From Elusimicrobiota bacterium (lineage in GTDB: Bacteria; Elusimicrobiota; UBA5214; JBBAAG01), in assembly GCA_041658405.1 (NCBI GenBank), contig JBBAAG010000051.1, forward strand, positions 1 to 22,204: a stretch of 22,204 nt of DNA, given 5' to 3'. This document shows positions 1 to 6,633 of this stretch, one piece after another; the first letter of the stretch is position 1, and every line of letters starts with the position of its first letter. The notes under the pieces were generated by a model, which was not told the origin of the DNA, made no database searches, and saw only the letters and a list, made by a program, of their open reading frames with translations. The position numbers and the translations under genes are program-made.

Positions 1-669
1 ACCTCTATCAAGATGACAGGTTTTATCTTTATTCCTATGGCAATTATTTTGATGATACTCGCAAAACCCATAATCCAGGTATTGTTTCAACGGGGTGTCT
101 TTGATGAGCAAGCGACTAGTATAACAGCAAGAATATTTGTGTTTTATGCGTTACAACTGTTTTCTAATTATGCGCTGGTAGTAATGATACGGTTGATGTT
201 TGTATTCCAGGATATGAAGAGTATATTCAAGATTAGTGTGATAACGGTAATACTGAACGCAGTACTTAATTTGGTATTTATGAAATTAATAAGCCCTCCG
301 GCAGCAGGGATTGCATTAGCTTCATCAATAACCTGCTTGTTATCGGCGGTACTTTATTTTGTTTATCTAAAGAAACGTATACATAACCTTCACGGGTTGG
401 CAATCATACGGTCGTTATTCAATACTGCAATGCTGGGAATAATTTCCGGGATAACAGTCTTTATCGCGTATGAATACATCAGTGTCCTGGTTACCAACAG
501 GTTCATACTGACCAGGCTGCTGATCATCTGCGGTGCGGTAATCCCAGGTGTAGCGGTGTTTGGGTTACTCTCAGTTATCTTCCGTGTGGAAGAAGCTGAG
601 AAAATATATGTTTTAATAAAAAATAAAATGCAATCTGTCCTGAAATTTGGTAAAATCAACAACTTATGA
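1..669 (+). CDS. murJ: MurJ/MviN-type lipid flippase, C-terminal part (5' end outside window)
   Basis: The reading frame is open from base 1 (four codons before the first Met at 13), so this is the 3' part of a longer gene; about 222 residues are present. MurJ proteins of the MOP superfamily flip lipid II across the inner membrane and usually have about 14 membrane segments near 500 residues. The visible part has roughly six hydrophobic segments. It carries the MurJ-like stretch after the first one (LFQRGVFDEQAT), which points to MurJ rather than a generic Wzx O-antigen flippase. The stop (667-669) overlaps the next start as ATGA, so the following sugar kinase is probably translationally coupled. 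Its place at the head of a polysaccharide block leaves open that it exports a different lipid-linked glycan. Family assignment is good; the exact substrate is not known. Confidence 0.85.
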   Translation, partial: TSIKMTGFIFIPMAIILMILAKPIIQVLFQRGVFDEQATSITARIFVFYALQLFSNYALVVMIRLMFVFQDMKSIFKISVITVILNAVLNLVFMKLISPPAAGIALASSITCLLSAVLYFVYLKKRIHNLHGLAIIRSLFNTAMLGIISGITVFIAYEYISVLVTNRFILTRLLIICGAVIPGVAVFGLLSVIFRVEEAEKIYVLIKNKMQSVLKFGKINNL

Positions 670-1682
670 TTATTACGCGTACGCCGCATAGGATATCGTT
701 TTTTGGTGGTGGGACAGACTATCCTTCGTGGTACTTAAAACACGATGGGAAAGTGCTGGGGACAACTATTGACAAATATTGTTATCTCGTAGTACGCGAA
801 TTACCGCCGTTTTTTGAGCATAAACACCGGATAGTGTATTCTCAGATAGAACTCCCTAAAACTATCGCTGAGATAAAGCATCCGTCAGTAAAAGCTATCC
901 TGCAGTACCTAAAGTACAAAAAAGGTGTTTCTATCCACCACGACGGAGATATACCCGCGAGGTCAGGGATGGGGTCAAGTTCTGCGTTTACCGTTGGATT
1001 ATTAAAAGCGATGTATGCGCTCGAAGGTAAGGTTATATCCAAAAGCCAGCTATACAAACTTGCAATTCATATTGAACAGGATCTAATGAAGGAAAACGTT
1101 GGTTCACAGGACCAGGTATTTGCTGCACAGGGAGGGTTTAATAAGATACAGTTTTTGCATAACGGCGAGATCGTGGTTACCCCTGTGCTTATGACAAAGA
1201 ATAATATTGCTGAGTTTGAAGGTAAGCTTATGCTGTTCTTCACGGGTATCTCGCGTAATGCAACGGATATCGCGCAGGAACAGATTAAGAATACCGGTAA
1301 AAATGTTAAAGAACTGCAGAAGATGGATAAGCTGGTGGATGAAGCGTATAGCATCGTTACGTCTGCAAAGCCGGAATTTAAATTGTTCGGTAAACTATTG
1401 AATGAAACATGGAAACTTAAACGCAGCCTGTCGTCTAAGATAAGTAATGATTGTATTGATGATATCTACGCTACTGCTTTACATAACGGCGCGATTGGCG
1501 GTAAATTATTGGGGGCCGGAGGGGGCGGGTTTATGTTGTTTTATGTGGAACCCCAAAATCAGTTGAGGCTAAAAAAAGCGTTGGGGAAACTGATAAATAT
1601 ATCGTTTGAGTTTGAGTTTACAGGGTCGGAGATAATACTGTACAAGCCATACCTTGAAAATGTTATAGGGAAAAAGTTGTGA
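666..1682 (+). CDS. hddA: GHMP-family sugar kinase, D-glycero-D-manno-heptose 7-phosphate kinase-like (HddA)
   Basis: This 338-residue protein has the three GHMP kinase motifs. The N-terminal substrate motif is RTPHRISFFGGGTDYP at residues 5-20. The glycine/serine-rich ATP loop ARSGMGSSSAF is at 98-108. The C-terminal glycine-rich motif (KLLGAGGGGFML) is near 280-291. The combination FGGGTDYP plus ENVGSQDQVFAA (143-154) is typical of HddA, which phosphorylates D-glycero-D-manno-heptose 7-phosphate at C1 in the route to GDP-heptose. Start and stop both overlap neighbours by four bases (ATGA at 666, GTGA at 1679), so it lies inside a tight operon. GmhA, GmhB and the guanylyltransferase HddC are not in the window. 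A related kinase acting on another sugar, such as fucose, is the main alternative. Confidence 0.85.
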   Translation: MIITRTPHRISFFGGGTDYPSWYLKHDGKVLGTTIDKYCYLVVRELPPFFEHKHRIVYSQIELPKTIAEIKHPSVKAILQYLKYKKGVSIHHDGDIPARSGMGSSSAFTVGLLKAMYALEGKVISKSQLYKLAIHIEQDLMKENVGSQDQVFAAQGGFNKIQFLHNGEIVVTPVLMTKNNIAEFEGKLMLFFTGISRNATDIAQEQIKNTGKNVKELQKMDKLVDEAYSIVTSAKPEFKLFGKLLNETWKLKRSLSSKISNDCIDDIYATALHNGAIGGKLLGAGGGGFMLFYVEPQNQLRLKKALGKLINISFEFEFTGSEIILYKPYLENVIGKKL

Positions 1683-2848
1683 AGTACAAACAGTTATATT
1701 CCACGTTTGCGGAAGAAGAACGCAGGGCATTACATAAAGTTGTTGCCAGTGATATGTTCACCATGGGCGATCATGTACGCGAGTTTGAACAACAGTTCGC
1801 TCAGTATTTTGGGATGAAACACGCTGTAATGGTAAATTCCGGATCTTCAGCAAACCTTATTGCCGTAGCGTCGTTGTTTTACAGGAAACATAACCCGTTG
1901 AAACCCGGGGATGAGGTTATTGTTCCTAACATATCGTGGAGCACAACATTTTATCCGTTGCATCAGTACGGGTTAAAGCTGCGGTTTGTTGATGTGGATT
2001 TGCATACATTGAATATTGACGTTGAGGAATTAAAGAAAGCAATACGTGCCGGCGGGAAAAAGGTTAGGATGGTAATGGCGGTAAGTATACTTGGCAATCC
2101 GTGTAAGTTCGATGAAATAACAAGGTTATGTAAAGCCAATAATCTTATCCTGTTTGAAGACAACTGTGAGTCAATGGGTGCGAAGTTTAACGGGCAGTAT
2201 ACCGGTACGTTTGGGTTGGTGAATACGTTCAGCACGTTTTTCTCGCATCATATATCCACGATGGAAGGCGGGTTGATACTGACTAATGACAAAGAACTGT
2301 ATTACCTGGCAAAATCGTTACGTAGCCACGGGTGGACCCGCGGATTAGAACCCGGGTGCGGGTTGTACAAAAAGAAGTATGACGATTTTTTTGAAGCATA
2401 CAGGTTTATACTTCCGGGCTATAATGTCCGTCCTACTGAACTACAGGGCGCTGTCGGTAAGGTGCAGTTAAAAAAACTTGATAATTTCCTTAAGATACGG
2501 CGTGAGAACGCTAAGTACTTCACAGCATTATTTGAGAATGATGAACGGTTTATTATACAGAAAGAAACCGGGCAAAGCGCATGGTTTTCGTTCACTATGA
2601 TAGTTAACCCGAAATCGGGTATCAACCGTGAAAAAGTTTTACGCACACTTAAACAAGCGGGGATTGAATACCGTATAATTACCGGCGGGTGTATGCTCCG
2701 GCATGATGTTATTAAATATTTTGATTATACCTACACAAAATCAGTAAATGCGGATATCGCGCATTATAAAGGTTTTTTTGTGGGTAACTGCCCGTTTGAT
2801 ATAAGAAAACAAATTGATTATTTACATAAAACATTAAAAGGAATTTAA
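1679..2848 (+). CDS. DegT/DnrJ/EryC1-fold sugar 3-dehydratase, ColD-like (His instead of PLP Lys)
   Basis: This 389-residue protein has the DegT aminotransferase fold: GSSANL near 55-60, EDNCESMG at 160-167 with the PLP-ring Asp161, and EGG at 196-198. The position that normally holds the Schiff-base Lys is His190 (SHHISTMEGG, codon at 2246-2248). In this superfamily Lys-to-His marks PMP-dependent sugar 3-dehydratases such as ColD (GDP-4-keto-6-deoxymannose 3-dehydratase) and the E1 enzyme of ascarylose synthesis. The CxC-containing iron-sulfur motif of E1 is absent around 215-235, and the length matches ColD (about 388). The likely role is removal of the C3 hydroxyl from an NDP-4-keto-6-deoxy sugar using glutamate. 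Start is GTG at 1679, overlapping the kinase stop. A 4,6-dehydratase and a GDP-fucose-synthase homologue lie downstream, supporting a dideoxy-sugar pathway. The substrate (hexose or heptose) is inferred. Confidence 0.85.
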   Translation: MKYKQLYSTFAEEERRALHKVVASDMFTMGDHVREFEQQFAQYFGMKHAVMVNSGSSANLIAVASLFYRKHNPLKPGDEVIVPNISWSTTFYPLHQYGLKLRFVDVDLHTLNIDVEELKKAIRAGGKKVRMVMAVSILGNPCKFDEITRLCKANNLILFEDNCESMGAKFNGQYTGTFGLVNTFSTFFSHHISTMEGGLILTNDKELYYLAKSLRSHGWTRGLEPGCGLYKKKYDDFFEAYRFILPGYNVRPTELQGAVGKVQLKKLDNFLKIRRENAKYFTALFENDERFIIQKETGQSAWFSFTMIVNPKSGINREKVLRTLKQAGIEYRIITGGCMLRHDVIKYFDYTYTKSVNADIAHYKGFFVGNCPFDIRKQIDYLHKTLKGI

Positions 2849-2856
2849 TAAAAAAA

Positions 2857-3291
2857 GTGCCTATGAAAAACAATAATAAGGCGGTGAGGATATACAAGCA
2901 TAAAGGCAAAGTTATTGCTATCGTCGTGAAAGGTAGTTACAAAACTAAAGGCATGCATTTTTTTACTTCAGAAGAATTCTCTCAGCAACTTGCTTATGTA
3001 TACCATGAAAAAGACAGGGTTGTAGTACCGCATATACATAAACGTTATAAGCGCGTGTTATACAATACGCAGGAAACGGATATCATAAAAAAAGGGAAAG
3101 CCAGGTTTACTCTTTATACCAGTGAAGGCAAATTGTTTAAAACTATGATACTTGGAGCAGGTGATATGATATTATTCGCATCCGGAGGGCATGGGTATAA
3201 AGTTATTGAGGATATTGAGTTGATCACCGTAAAACAGGGGCCGTATGCAGCGGGTGGGCGTGATAAAAAGTATATGAAGTATATAATCTGA
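2857..3291 (+). CDS. Cupin-fold protein of a polysaccharide locus
   Basis: This small beta-rich protein (144 residues from GTG at 2857, or 142 from ATG at 2863) carries a cupin signature. It has PHIH at 58-61, a glycine in GKARFTLY, then GAGDMILFASGGHGY at 100-114, which supplies further metal- or substrate-ligand candidates. The ending VKQGPYA resembles a set of short cupins found in LPS and capsule loci. It lies between the 3-dehydratase and the GDP-fucose-synthase-like gene, so a sugar isomerisation, epimerisation or binding role in the same pathway is plausible but not shown. It is not an RmlC-type 3,5-epimerase by length. The start is uncertain because the ribosome-binding signal (AAGG near 2838) is weak and distant. 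Confidence 0.75.
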   Translation: MPMKNNNKAVRIYKHKGKVIAIVVKGSYKTKGMHFFTSEEFSQQLAYVYHEKDRVVVPHIHKRYKRVLYNTQETDIIKKGKARFTLYTSEGKLFKTMILGAGDMILFASGGHGYKVIEDIELITVKQGPYAAGGRDKKYMKYII

Positions 3292-3326
3292 TACTGCCAA
3301 CGTAATAAAGTAGAGGCGCGGTTGTT

Positions 3327-4259
3327 ATGAATAAAAACGATAAAATATTTGTAGCCGGGCATACCGGGCTCATAGGGACAGCGCTGGTTGCACGGTTAAA
3401 AGCTGAAGGGTATGATAATATTATCACACGTGCATCATCAGAGCTTGACCTTACGGATCAGGCATTAGTAGAAAAGTTTTTTCTGGCAGAACGGCCGGCG
3501 TACGTTTTTTTATTAGCCGCGAAAGTCGGGGGAATAACGGCAAACAGGGAAAAACCTGCAGGTTTTATTTATCCCAATCTTATGATAGAGTGTAATGTCC
3601 TTAATTCCGCATGGAAAGTTGATGTAAAAAAACTATTTTATTTATCCTGTTCAATTATTTACCCGAAAGAGTGTGAACAACCAATGAAGGAAGAGTACCT
3701 TCTCACGGGTAAGCCAGAACCTACCAGTATGGCGCATACAATCGCCAAAATCGCGGGTACTGTCCTGTGCCAATCGTATAATAAGCAGTATAACACAAAC
3801 TTTATCTGCGGGGTAGCAGCAAATGTGTATGGTACAAATGACGATTTTGACCCTGCTAACGGGCATGTTATCCCCGGTTTACTTACCAAAATGCATAATG
3901 CCAAGGTTAATAACGAGCCTAGTATCACAGCTTGGGGTACGGGTAAACCAGAACGCGATTTTGTGTATGTAGACGACGTAGCGGATGCGTGTATTTTTTT
4001 GATGAATAATTATATGTCATCAGAGATTATCAATATCGGGTCAGGTACCGGTGTGTCAATCGGTGAATTATCGAACCTCATCTGCGAAGTAGTTGGGTAT
4101 AAAGGTAAAATTGTGTGGGATACTACAAAACCTGACGGTGCGATGAAGAAAATGCTGGATAGCACAAAACTTAATTCATTGGGATGGCAACCTAAGACCG
4201 TACTCAGGCAGGGGCTGGAAAAAACGTATCGTTGGTGGAGAGAAATATATTTAAAGTGA
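3327..4259 (+). CDS. GDP-L-fucose synthase / ColC-like NAD(P)-dependent sugar reductase-epimerase with altered active site
   Basis: This 310-residue extended-SDR protein has the Rossmann motif GHTGLIG at 11-17. It follows GDP-fucose synthase (Fcl) closely: LDLTD, AAKVGGI (64-70), IYPKECEQPM, EPTS..HTIAKIAG and NGHVIP (178-183). Fcl makes GDP-L-fucose from the 4-keto-6-deoxy intermediate by C3/C5 epimerisation and C4 reduction; ColC does C5 epimerisation and C4 reduction in colitose synthesis. The catalytic Tyr of YxxxK is His137 here (CAT at 3735-3737), while Lys141 and His180 are kept. The Cys expected at E. coli position 109 is Ile110. It sits between the 3-dehydratase and the 4,6-dehydratase genes, the expected neighbours of a C4 reductase. 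Fold certain; exact reaction uncertain, and the enzyme could be an epimerase only, or impaired. Confidence 0.8.
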   Translation: MNKNDKIFVAGHTGLIGTALVARLKAEGYDNIITRASSELDLTDQALVEKFFLAERPAYVFLLAAKVGGITANREKPAGFIYPNLMIECNVLNSAWKVDVKKLFYLSCSIIYPKECEQPMKEEYLLTGKPEPTSMAHTIAKIAGTVLCQSYNKQYNTNFICGVAANVYGTNDDFDPANGHVIPGLLTKMHNAKVNNEPSITAWGTGKPERDFVYVDDVADACIFLMNNYMSSEIINIGSGTGVSIGELSNLICEVVGYKGKIVWDTTKPDGAMKKMLDSTKLNSLGWQPKTVLRQGLEKTYRWWREIYLK

Positions 4260-4283
4260 CTTTATAAAGGGAGAAACATTGAG

Positions 4284-5252
4284 ATGAGAGTGTTGATAAC
4301 AGGAATAACGGGTTTTGCCGGGAGTTATATGGCTGAATATATTCTTGGGTTAAACCAGAATATCGAAGTTTATGGAACAAAACGGTTTACAAGTTCGTTG
4401 CATAACGTAAAACATTTATTGGATAAAATAACGTTGATAGAATGTGAACTGCGCGACCAGAACTGTGTGGACTACACCGTTGCACAGGTAAAACCTGATA
4501 AAATCTTTCATCTTGCAGCACAGACGTATATCCCAGCAAGTTTTGCGTACCCGCTTGACACGCTGGTGACTAATATAACCAGTACACTCGCGCTGATGGA
4601 AGCGGTGAAGAAAAATAAGTTGGATACGTTACTCCATTTTTGTAGTAGTTCGGAAGTATACGGCCGTGTCGAAAAAAATGAGGTGCCGATAAATGAGTAT
4701 AACCAGATGCGCCCGCAAAACCCGTATGCAGTGAGTAAGTGCACCTGCGATCTTCTGGTACAACAGTATTATGCGTCATACAAAATGAAGGTTATGATTA
4801 GCCGCGCGTTCGGGTACATCGGCCCACGTGCAAAAGATGTGTTCGCATATTCGTCATTTGCGAAGCAAATCGTTGAGATTGAGAAAGGATTGAGAGAACC
4901 TGTTATTCACGTAGGTAACCTTAAATCTGTCCGGACATTCCTGGATATCCGCGATGTTGTGGATGCGTACTGGATCATGACAGAAAAATGTGATTTTGGT
5001 GAAGTTTATGTTATCGGCAGTGATCAGACAATGGAGCTCGAAGAACTGCTGAATAAACTGTTAAGCCTTAGTACCGTCGGGAAGAATGTTAGGGTGGAAG
5101 TTGATAAGAACCGGCTTCGCGCATCAGATGTTACCTTGCAGATACCGGATAGCACAAAGTTTATTCAGAAAACCGGGTGGAAACCTAAGATCACGATTGA
5201 CCAATCCATGAAAGACCTGCTTGACTATTGGCGGAAGGAAATCAAGTGCTGA
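4284..5252 (+). CDS. GDP-mannose 4,6-dehydratase family protein
   Basis: This 322-residue extended SDR begins with GITGFAG at 7-13. It has FHLAAQ at 75-80, SSSEVYG at 121-127 (the SxE catalytic pair), PYAVSK at 147-152 with Tyr148 and Lys152, and GPR plus FAKQIVEIEKG before VGNL at 210-213. This arrangement is that of GDP-mannose 4,6-dehydratases, including the shorter forms acting in GDP-6-deoxy-heptose pathways. The Tyr, Lys and Glu needed for dehydration are present. Expected product is a GDP-4-keto-6-deoxy sugar, the substrate for the ColD-like enzyme upstream. An AAAGGGAG ribosome-binding site lies just upstream (about 4266-4273). The related RMD 4-reductases share much of this sequence and cannot be fully excluded. 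Confidence 0.85.
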   Translation: MRVLITGITGFAGSYMAEYILGLNQNIEVYGTKRFTSSLHNVKHLLDKITLIECELRDQNCVDYTVAQVKPDKIFHLAAQTYIPASFAYPLDTLVTNITSTLALMEAVKKNKLDTLLHFCSSSEVYGRVEKNEVPINEYNQMRPQNPYAVSKCTCDLLVQQYYASYKMKVMISRAFGYIGPRAKDVFAYSSFAKQIVEIEKGLREPVIHVGNLKSVRTFLDIRDVVDAYWIMTEKCDFGEVYVIGSDQTMELEELLNKLLSLSTVGKNVRVEVDKNRLRASDVTLQIPDSTKFIQKTGWKPKITIDQSMKDLLDYWRKEIKC

Positions 5253-5254
5253 TC

Positions 5255-5293
5255 CTTCATGATTTTATTGGAAGAAAAATATGATTCATGAAG
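5255..5293 (+). repeat. 8-bp inverted repeat flanking the start of the methyltransferase-like gene
   Basis: CTTCATGA at 5255-5262 and its exact reverse complement TCATGAAG at 5286-5293 enclose a 23-base loop. The loop contains the ribosome-binding region and the ATG at 5281. A second perfect 8-bp pair, ACCGGTTT/AAACCGGT with a four-base loop, follows at 5327-5346 inside the gene. These could form mRNA hairpins at the start of this gene, but either could be chance. Confidence 0.35.
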
Positions 5294-6060
5294 TGTGCAA
5301 GGATATAGTTGTTAAGGCTCGGATTAACCGGTTTATTGAAACCGGTACCTATCTTGGATCTACGGTAATAGAAGTCAGTACATGGCTGCAAAAACTTGAC
5401 CCTGAGTTTGGTACTATCAAGAGTTATCAGCAAGTAAATCAAATTGGCTATCCGGTATTTGAAAACGTTTCTGAGAATTCAAAGACAAAGCTTTATTCAA
5501 TTGATATTGATGAGCAAAGACAAACTGGGTTACAGAAACTTTTTGTCAGTAATTCAAATATTAAGCTGATAAACGCATCTTCCGCTAAATATATTGAAGA
5601 GATGATCAGTACAGGGTTAATCACTGATAACGATAACTGTTTTTTCTTTTTGGATGCTCATTGGGGAGAATACTGGCCTTTACGTGATGAAATAAGGGTA
5701 ATACTACAACTAAAACGTTCCATTATCGTGATTGACGATTTTGTGGTACCGTTTCATCCTGAAGCAGGGTTTGATATTTATGGTAATAATGTATGTAACT
5801 GGTATTACATAAAAAACTTGTTTAATAAAACCAGGATTAACCTGTATTACCCGAGAAAACTTAGTAAAGGCAATCGCGGGGCTGGTATTGTTTTTGTTGG
5901 GTATCAAAAAAAAGAGTTGGAGTTTATGAAGGGCTTGCCTTGTTATGAACCTTTTTTTAAAGGAGATTTGTATTTTACAGAATTAAAAGTGCGAGTGATA
6001 CATACCAAATTATATTCTTTTATCAAAAAAAAGTTAGGGTTTATTGGGAGTAATTTATGA
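5281..6060 (+). CDS. Class I methyltransferase-like protein of a sugar locus
   Basis: This 259-residue soluble protein has a Rossmann-like pattern expected of SAM-dependent methyltransferases. Its glycine motif is IETGTYLGST at 19-28. An acidic strand end is YSIDID at 72-77. There is FFFLDAHWGEYWPL at 121-134 and IIVIDDF at 148-154, with acidic residues suited to metal or substrate binding. Similar ETGTYxGxT/DAHW proteins occur in surface polysaccharide loci, but I know of no characterised member, so O-methylation of a sugar is inference. Its stop overlaps the Nudix start by ATGA (6057-6060). The gene looks more AT-rich than the block before it. Two 8-bp inverted repeats lie around its 5' end. 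Confidence 0.65.
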   Translation: MIHEVCKDIVVKARINRFIETGTYLGSTVIEVSTWLQKLDPEFGTIKSYQQVNQIGYPVFENVSENSKTKLYSIDIDEQRQTGLQKLFVSNSNIKLINASSAKYIEEMISTGLITDNDNCFFFLDAHWGEYWPLRDEIRVILQLKRSIIVIDDFVVPFHPEAGFDIYGNNVCNWYYIKNLFNKTRINLYYPRKLSKGNRGAGIVFVGYQKKELEFMKGLPCYEPFFKGDLYFTELKVRVIHTKLYSFIKKKLGFIGSNL

Positions 6061-6602
6061 AGAATAATAAGGTATGGAAAGTTCTTGAAGATAAAGAAGT
6101 TATTAATATACCCAAACGGTTAAAAGTAAGTGTCCAAAAGATTAGATTACCCGAAGGTAAAGTCGTGGATGATTATTATCAGATAGGATTACCGGAATGC
6201 GTGGTAATACTTGCGAAAATAAAAAGTAAGGAAGTGATCATGCTGCGGCAATATCAGCATGGACTAAAAGAAGTTAGTTTAGTTTTACCTGCAGGTGTTA
6301 TTGATAAAAATGAAACACCGTTGCATGCAGCAAAACGTGAGTTGTTGGAAGAAACAGGGTATGTTTCGCTAAAATGGAAACTAACCGGGAGATATATGCT
6401 GCATAACAACTATGGTTGCGGGCGGATAAATATGTATTCCGCTGAGAATGCAAAATGGGTTAAAGAGCCTGTCGCTAATGATCTTGAGCAGCGAGAAACA
6501 GTGTTATTAACCGACCGCGGGATTAAGAATGCTATAAAAACAAGAGAAATTATTGCGTTAACTAGTATAATGGCTTTGGCAAACGAAAAAATGTTGCGGT
6601 AA
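6057..6602 (+). CDS. Nudix hydrolase, ADP-sugar diphosphatase-like
   Basis: This 181-residue protein has a complete Nudix box from Gly80 to about Tyr102: G-x5-E86-x7-R94-E95-LLEETGY. All metal-binding Glu residues (95, 98, 99) are in place. The PAG just before it (78-80) and the overall layout match ADP-ribose/ADP-sugar pyrophosphatases (NudF-like), which hydrolyse nucleoside-diphosphate sugars to NMP and sugar phosphate. It starts by ATGA overlap with the methyltransferase-like gene, so it is cotranscribed. In this context it may clear dead-end nucleotide sugars or release a sugar phosphate for the pathway. That role is inference; the enzyme class is not in doubt. Confidence 0.9.
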   Translation: MKNNKVWKVLEDKEVINIPKRLKVSVQKIRLPEGKVVDDYYQIGLPECVVILAKIKSKEVIMLRQYQHGLKEVSLVLPAGVIDKNETPLHAAKRELLEETGYVSLKWKLTGRYMLHNNYGCGRINMYSAENAKWVKEPVANDLEQRETVLLTDRGIKNAIKTREIIALTSIMALANEKMLR

Positions 6603-6633
6603 GTTCATATATTATCATTTAAAGGATATTGTT

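Noticed and set aside
1207..1401. Small alternative-frame reading frame within the heptose kinase gene
   Set aside because: It overlaps a well-supported gene and its sequence is low-complexity with many Arg and Ser residues.
1679..2848. E1-type iron-sulfur 3-dehydrase (ascarylose pathway)
   Set aside because: The CxC-containing cysteine motif expected after the RDWGR-like segment is absent; the sequence there (RSHGWTRGLEPGCG) has a single Cys.
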